A DNA stretch of 64,000 bases. It comes from Bugula neritina (Eukaryota; Bryozoa; Gymnolaemata; Cheilostomatida; Bugulidae). Within the stretch, counting starts at the first letter, position 1. Every line of letters starts with the position of its first letter. The notes under the pieces were generated by a model. The model saw only the letters and a program-made list of their open reading frames with translations. It did not search any database and was not told where the DNA came from. Made by a program: the position numbers and the translations under genes. This document shows positions 57,489 to 64,000 of the stretch, one piece after another. The DNA is taken from contig OZ037765.1 of assembly GCA_964035545.1 (NCBI GenBank), positions 35,539,504-35,603,503 on the forward strand. The letters run 5' to 3'.

Positions 57489-60400
57489 TTATGAAAGTCT
57501 GATGGATGCCCACTCCAAGAACCGGAGCAAATCTTTGACGGGAACATTTCTAGTGTGAGCCTTTAGTCTTAGATTTCTATCGTCAGTGAGCAAAACAACA
57601 TCTCTGAATAGCAGGAGAGAGTTATCTGCAGAAAACATATAGCTATCTGCAGAAGACATATATTTATCTGCAGAATACATATGGTTATCTGCAGAATACA
57701 TATATTTATCTGCAGAATACATATGGTTATCTGCAGAATACATATATTTATCTGCAGAATACATATATTTATCTGCAGAATACTTAGAATTATCTGCAGA
57801 AGACATATAGTTATCTGCAGAAGACATATAGTTATCTGCAGAATACATATAGCTATCTGCAGAATACATATAGTTACAGAGAGGGGATGACAACTGACCG
57901 CTGTTTCTAGGCATGTAGTCCCTGGCGTTGTCCTTACAGTAGTGTAAACAGCAGGAGAGTATTCTGTCATCATTGTTACCCTGCATGGAGAATAGAAAGA
58001 ACTCATGTGTTAGTGTGATGATTATACAATGCTTCCATAGGAAAATCATTTAGCTACTAGTTTACAGAAATATACAAAAATTACAGGAGAAAAGGGTATA
58101 TTATAAACTACTTATGAAGTAGATAAGTAAGAAGACAGTGGGTAGAAGGGTAGAAGGGTAGAAGGAGAGAGGGTAGAGTAGAGGGAGTAGAGTAGAGAGA
58201 GTAGAGTAGAGAGAGTAGAGAAAGGGTAGAGAGGGTAGAGTAGAGAGAGTAGAGAAAGGGTAGAGAGGGTAGAGTAGAGAGAGTAGAGAAAGGGTAGAGA
58301 GGGTAGAGTAGAGAGAGTAGAGAAAGGGTAGAGAGGGTAGAGTAGAGAGAGTAGAGTAGAGAAAGGGTAAAGAGAGAGGGTAGAGTAGAGAGAGTAGAGA
58401 AAGAGTAGAGAGGGTAGAGAAAGAGTAGAGAGGGTAGAGAGGGTAGAGTAGAGAGAGTAGAGAAAGAGTAAAGAGAGAGGGTAGAGAGAGTAGAGAAAGA
58501 GTAGAGAGGGTATAGTAGAAGATAGAGAGGGGACAGGGAGGGGGCAGAGAGGGTATAGTAGAGGATAGAGAGGGGACAGGGAGGGGGCAGAGAGGAGTAA
58601 CTAACCCCGGGAGAAGTATCCTGTTCACTTCTATAGGTTATCGTATGCATCTCAGTGCCGGTGGCAGTCAGCGCCTTCAACCTCCGATTACGACTGTCAA
58701 ACTGCGACTCGAGAAACTCAACAGCATCAGAAGCAGCACGAGCCACATTCCCAGAATGCTCTAGCGAGTGTGAAGTAGTCGACTGAGAGGAGGGAGTGAG
58801 AGCGGAGCCACGGGCCAAACCATCCAACTCATTGATAACTACATGTTAGTAATATTGATACTAAATACTAGTAATATTAGTACTAAATACTAGTAATATT
58901 GATACTAAATACTAGTAATATTGATACTAAATACTAGTAATATTGATACTAAATACTAGTAATATTGATACTAAATACTAGTAATATTAATACTAAATAC
59001 TAGTAATATTGATACTAAATACTAGTAATATTGATACTAAATACTAGTAATATTGATACTAAATACTAGTAATATTGATACTAAATACTAGTAATATTGA
59101 TACTAAATACTAGTAATATTGATACTAAATACTAGTAATATTAATACTAAATACTAGTAATTATAATACTAAATACTAGTAATATTGATACTAAATACTA
59201 GTAATATTGATACTAAATACTAGTAATATTAATACTAAATACTAGTAATATTGATACTGAATACTAGTAATAGTAATACTAAATACTAGTAATATTGATA
59301 CTAAATACTAGTAATACTGATACTAAGTACTAGTAATATTGATACTAAATACTAGTAATATTGATACTAAATACTAGTAATAGTAATACTAAATACTAGT
59401 AATATTGATACTAAATACTAGTAATATTGATACTAAATACTAGTAATATTGATACTAAATACTAGTAATATTGATACTAAATACTAGTAATATTGATACT
59501 AAATACTAGTAATATTGATACTAAATACTAGTAATATTAATACTAAATACTAGTAATACTGATACTAAATACTAGTAATATTAATACTAAATACTAGTAA
59601 TATTGATACTAAATACTAGTAATATTAATACTAAATACTAGTAATATTAATACTGAATACTAGTAATATTAATACTAAATACTAGTAATATTGATACTAA
59701 ATACTAGTAATACTGATACTAAGTACTAGTGATATTGATACTAAATACTAGTAATATTAATACTAAATACTAGTAATATTAACACTAAATACTAGTAATA
59801 TCAATACTAAATACTAGTAATATTGATACTAAATACTAGTAATATTGATACTAAATACTAGTAATATCAATACTAAATACTAGTAATATTATTACTAAAT
59901 ACTAGTAATATTGATACTAAATACTAGTAATATTGATACTAAATACTAGTAATATTAATACTAAATACTAGTAATATTGATACTAAATACTAGTAATATT
60001 AATACTAAGTACTAGTAATACTGATACTAAATACTAGTAACATCAATACTAAATCTTAGTAATATTATTACTAAATACTAGTAATATTAATACTAAATAC
60101 TAGTAATATTGATACTGAATACTAGTAATATTAATACTAAATACTAGTAATATTGATACTAAAAACTAGTAATATTGATACTAAATACTAGTAATATTAT
60201 TACTAAATACTAGTAATATTAATACTAAATACTAGTAATATTAAGACTAAATACTAGTAATATTAATACTAAATACTAGTAATATTAATACTAAGTACTA
60301 GTAATATTGTTAATAAATACTAGTAATATTAATACTAAATACTAGTAATATTATTACTAAATACTAGTAATATTAAGACTAAATACTAGTAATATTAATA

Positions 60401-61741
60401 CTAAATACTAGTAATATTAATACTAAGTACTAGTAATATTGTTAATAAATACTAGTAATATTAATACTAAATACTAGTAATATTATTACTAAATACTAGT
60501 AATATTAATACTAAATACTAGTAATATTAATACTAAATACTAGTAATATTAATACTAAATACTAGTAATATTATTAATAAATACTAGTAATATTAATACT
60601 AAATACTAGTAATATTGATACTAAATACTAGTAATATTGATACGAAATACTAGTAATATTATTACTAAATACTAGTAATATTATTAATAAATACTAGTAA
60701 TATTAATACTAAATACTAGTAATATTACCAACTAAATACTAGTAATATTGATACTAAATACTAGTAATATTGATACTAAATACTAGTATTATTGATACTG
60801 AATACTAGTAATATTAACACTAAATACTATTAATATTGATACTAAATACTAGTAATATTAATACTAAATACTAGTAATATTAATACTAAATACTAGTAAT
60901 ATTAATACTAAATACTAGTAATATTGATACTAAATACTAGTAATATTGATACTAAATACTAGTATTATTGATACTGAATACTAGTAATATTGATACTAAA
61001 TACTAGTAATATTGATACTAAATACTAGTAATATTGATACTGAATACTAGTAATATTGATACTAAATACTAGTAATATTAATACTAAATACTAGTAATAT
61101 TGATACTGAATACTAGTAATATTGATACTAAATACTAGTAATATTAATACTAAATACTAGTAATATTGATACTGAATACTAGTAATATTGATACTAAATA
61201 CTAGTAATATTGATACTAAATACTAGTAATATTAAGACTAAATACTAGTAATATTAATACTAAATACTAGTAATATTAATACTAAGTACTAGTAATATTG
61301 TTAATAAATACTAGTAATATTAATACTAAATACTAGTAATATTATTACTAAATACTAGTAATATTAATACTAAATACTAGTAACATCAATACTAAATCTT
61401 AGTAATATTATTACTAAATACTAGTAATATTAATACTAAATACTAGTAATATTGATACTAAATACTAGTAATATTGATACTAAAAACTAGTAATATTGAT
61501 ACTAAATACTAGTAATATTATTACTAAATACTAGTAATATTAATACTAAATACTAGTAATATTAAGACTAAATACTAGTATTATTACCAACTAAAGGTAC
61601 AACAACTGTGAACTTCAGTGAAGTAATGAGAGCTCGCATCTGCTGGGGATATTCAATAAAACAGTTGGTATCAGGAATAACAAATATTGGTCGTATCTCG
61701 AGTCGCAAAAGTCGATGGGAAGATTCTGTCTTTATAACATT
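57489..61741 (-). CDS. SMG6: SMG6-type PIN endonuclease, C-terminal part
   Basis: SMG6 is the endonuclease of nonsense-mediated mRNA decay. Exons in coding order: 61741-61588, 58838-58606, 57980-57899, 57625-57489; these give the last 201 residues, and the N-terminal part lies past the right edge. The PIN domain is clear: IFVIPDTNCFIEY, VVPLVVINELDGLARG, GNNDDRILSCCLHYCKDNAR, VVLLTDDRNLRLKAHTRNVP. The three catalytic aspartates known for SMG6 (PDTN, NNDD, TDDRN; about residues 24, 134 and 171 here) are all present, so it should be active. The intron between NNDD and TDDRN (57626-57898) is 273 bp, stop-free and in frame, so the last splice acceptor is a choice among many similar ones. Confidence 0.92.
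57626..57898 (-). repeat. 21-bp minisatellite intron with a 3' splice site in nearly every unit
   Basis: The intron length equals 13 x 21 bp, of which about 12 are recognisable repeat units. On the transcript strand nearly all carry TCTGCAGATAA, like the real acceptor TCTGCAG|ATAACTC at 57625. Translated through, the array reads YMYSADK-type repeats in the SMG6 frame without a stop. Confidence 0.93.
58128..58590. repeat. GA-rich irregular repeat, SMG6 intron
   Basis: Units of GAGAGTAGAGAAAGGGTAGA and relatives, plus two copies of a GGGGACAGGGAGGGGGCAGA block. On the transcript strand it is a CU-rich tract. Confidence 0.93.
58845..61585. repeat. 2.7 kb 22-bp minisatellite, SMG6 intron
   Basis: About 125 copies; core TACTAGTAATATTGATACTA, with GATACT, AATACT, ATTACT and TTAATA variants. 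Variant-rich compared with the 21-bp giant array. Blocks near 60040-60290 and 61380-61570 share the same variant order. Confidence 0.97.
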
Positions 61742-61764
61742 CTATAAACAATGGAGCAATTTAA

Positions 61765-64000
61765 TACAATATAACATAATATAGTATATTACAGTATAAT
61801 ATAGTATATTACAGTATAATATAGTATATTACAGTATAATATAGTATGTTACAGTATAATATAGTATATTACAGTATAATATAGTATGTTACAGTATAAT
61901 ATAGTATATTACAGTATAATATAGTATGTTACAGTATATTATAGTATATTACAGTATAATATAGTATGTTACAGTATAATATAGTATATTACAGTATAAT
62001 ATAGTATATTACAGTATAATATAGTATATTACAGTATAATATAGTATATTACAGTATAATATAGTATGTTACAGTATATTATAGTATATTACAGTATAAT
62101 ATAGTATGTTACAGTATAATATAGTATATTACAGTATAATATAGTATATTACAGTATAATATAGTATATTACAGTATAATATAGAATGTTACAGTATAAT
62201 ATAGTATGTTGCAGTATAATATAGTATGTTACAGTATAATATAGTATATTACAGTATAATATAGTATATTACAGTATAATATAGTATATTACAGTATAAT
62301 ATAGAATGTTACAGTATAATATAGTATATTACAGTATAATATAGTATGTTGCAGTATAATATAGTATATTACAGTATAATATAGTATGTTACAGTATAAT
62401 ATAGTATATTACAGTATAATATAGAATATTACAGTATAATATAGTATGTTACAGTATAATATAGTATGTTACAGTATAATATAGTATATTACAGTATAAT
62501 ATAGTATGTTACAGTATAATATAGTATATTACAGTATAATATAGTATATTACAGTATAATATAGTATGTTACAGTATAATATAGTATATTACAGTATAAT
62601 ATAGTATGTTACAGTATAATATAGTATATTACAGTATAATATAGTATATTACAGTATAATATAGTATATTACAGTATAATATAGAATGTTACAGTATAAT
62701 ATAGTATGTTGCAGTATAATATAGTATGTTACAGTATAATATAGTATATTACAGTATAATATAGTATATTACAGTATAATATAGTATATTACAGTATAAT
62801 ATAGTATATTACAGTATAATATAGTATGTTACAGTATAATATAGTATATTACAGTATAATATAGTATATTACAGTATAATATAGAATGTTACAGTATAAT
62901 ATAGTATGTTGCAGTATAATATAGTATGTTACAGTATAATATAGTATATTACAGTATAATATAGTATATTACAGTATAATATAGTATATTACAGTATAAT
63001 ATAGTATATTACAGTATAATATAGTATGTTACAGTATAATATAGTATATTACAGTATAATATAGTATATTACAGTATAATATAGTATATTACAGTATAAT
63101 ATAGAATGTTACAGTATAATATAGTATATTACAGTATAATATAGTATGTTGCAGTATAATATAGTATATTACAGTATAATATAGTATGTTACAGTATAAT
63201 ATAGTATATTACAGTATAATATAGAATATTACAGTATAATATAGTATGTTACAGTATAATATAGTATGTTACAGTATAATATAGTATATTACAGTATAAT
63301 ATAGTATGTTACAGTATAATATAGTATATTACAGTATAATATAGTATATTACAGTATAATATAGTATGTTACAGTATAATATAGTATATTACAGTATAAT
63401 ATAGTATGTTACAGTATAATATAGTATATTACAGTATAATATAGTATATTACAGTATAATATAGTATATTACAGTATAATATAGAATGTTACAGTATAAT
63501 ATAGTATGTTGCAGTATAATATAGTATGTTACAGTATAATATAGTATATTACAGTATAATATAGTATATTACAGTATAATATAGTATATTACAGTATAAT
63601 ATAGTATATTACAGTATAATATAGTATGTTACAGTATAATATAGTATATTACAGTATAATATAGTATATTACAGTATAATATAGTATATTACAGTATAAT
63701 ATAGTATGTTGCAGTATAATATAGTATATTACAGTATAATATAGAATGTTACAGTATATTATAGTATATTACAGTATAATATAGTATATTACAGTATAAT
63801 ATAGTATATTACAGTATAATATAGAATGTTACAGTATAATATAGTATGTTGCAGTATAATATAGTATATTACAGTATAATATAGTATATTACAGTATAAT
63901 ATAGTATATTACAGTATAATATAGTATATTACAGTATAATATAGTATGTTACAGTATAATATAGTATATTACAGTATAATATAGTATATTACAGTATAAT
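61765..64000. repeat. 20-bp minisatellite at the right edge, SMG6 intron
   Basis: At least 112 copies of TACAGTATAATATAGTATAT with GTATGTT, GAATGTT and TTGCAG variants. It runs off the window. The variant order from about 62281 matches that from about 63081, a shift of 800 bp (40 units). Confidence 0.97.

Overview
The window is nuclear DNA from an invertebrate animal whose phylum I cannot fix. The genes are animal families split by many GT-AG introns. They include an HCN pacemaker channel, a rabaptin-5 carrying a C-terminal FYVE-like zinc finger, AIFM1, a peroxisomal SCP-2 protein and an SMG6 nuclease. No bacterial, organellar or viral features were seen. Exons were joined by hand from splice sites, reading phase and family similarity; every join below keeps frame.

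Layout, left to right: HCN channel, + strand, 5' end outside the window (1-6869); rabaptin, - strand, 18 coding exons (7525-28354), tail to tail with HCN; a 4 kb AT-rich gap; a stand-alone SCP-2 lipid-transfer protein ending in SKL, + (32385-34444); a 1.74 kb hAT-like element inserted in a minisatellite (34913-36656); a small CAP-Gly protein, - (38337-39773), head to head with AIFM1, + (40924-48940); a 342 bp hAT-like MITE (49988-50329); a 2.7 kb minisatellite; an unrecognised 223-residue gene, + (54008-55224); an unrecognised 151-residue single-pass membrane protein, + (56227-57062); and the C-terminal PIN nuclease domain of SMG6, - (57489 to beyond the right edge). The genes look like independent housekeeping or cell-biology genes, not one pathway.

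The dominant feature is minisatellite DNA. By my tally roughly 38 kb of the 64 kb is tandem repeat, mostly with 15-30 bp units, against about 10 kb of coding sequence. Nearly every long intron is one array. The largest, in the intron that splits the rabaptin zinc finger, has about 515 units of 21 bp. The most interesting pattern is that many arrays contain copies of the neighbouring splicing signal: a 5' splice site, a 3' splice site or a branch-point-like motif. Several of these introns are also stop-free and a multiple of three long, so partial or complete retention would add in-frame peptide repeats. Long open frames inside the arrays are treated as artefacts, not genes.
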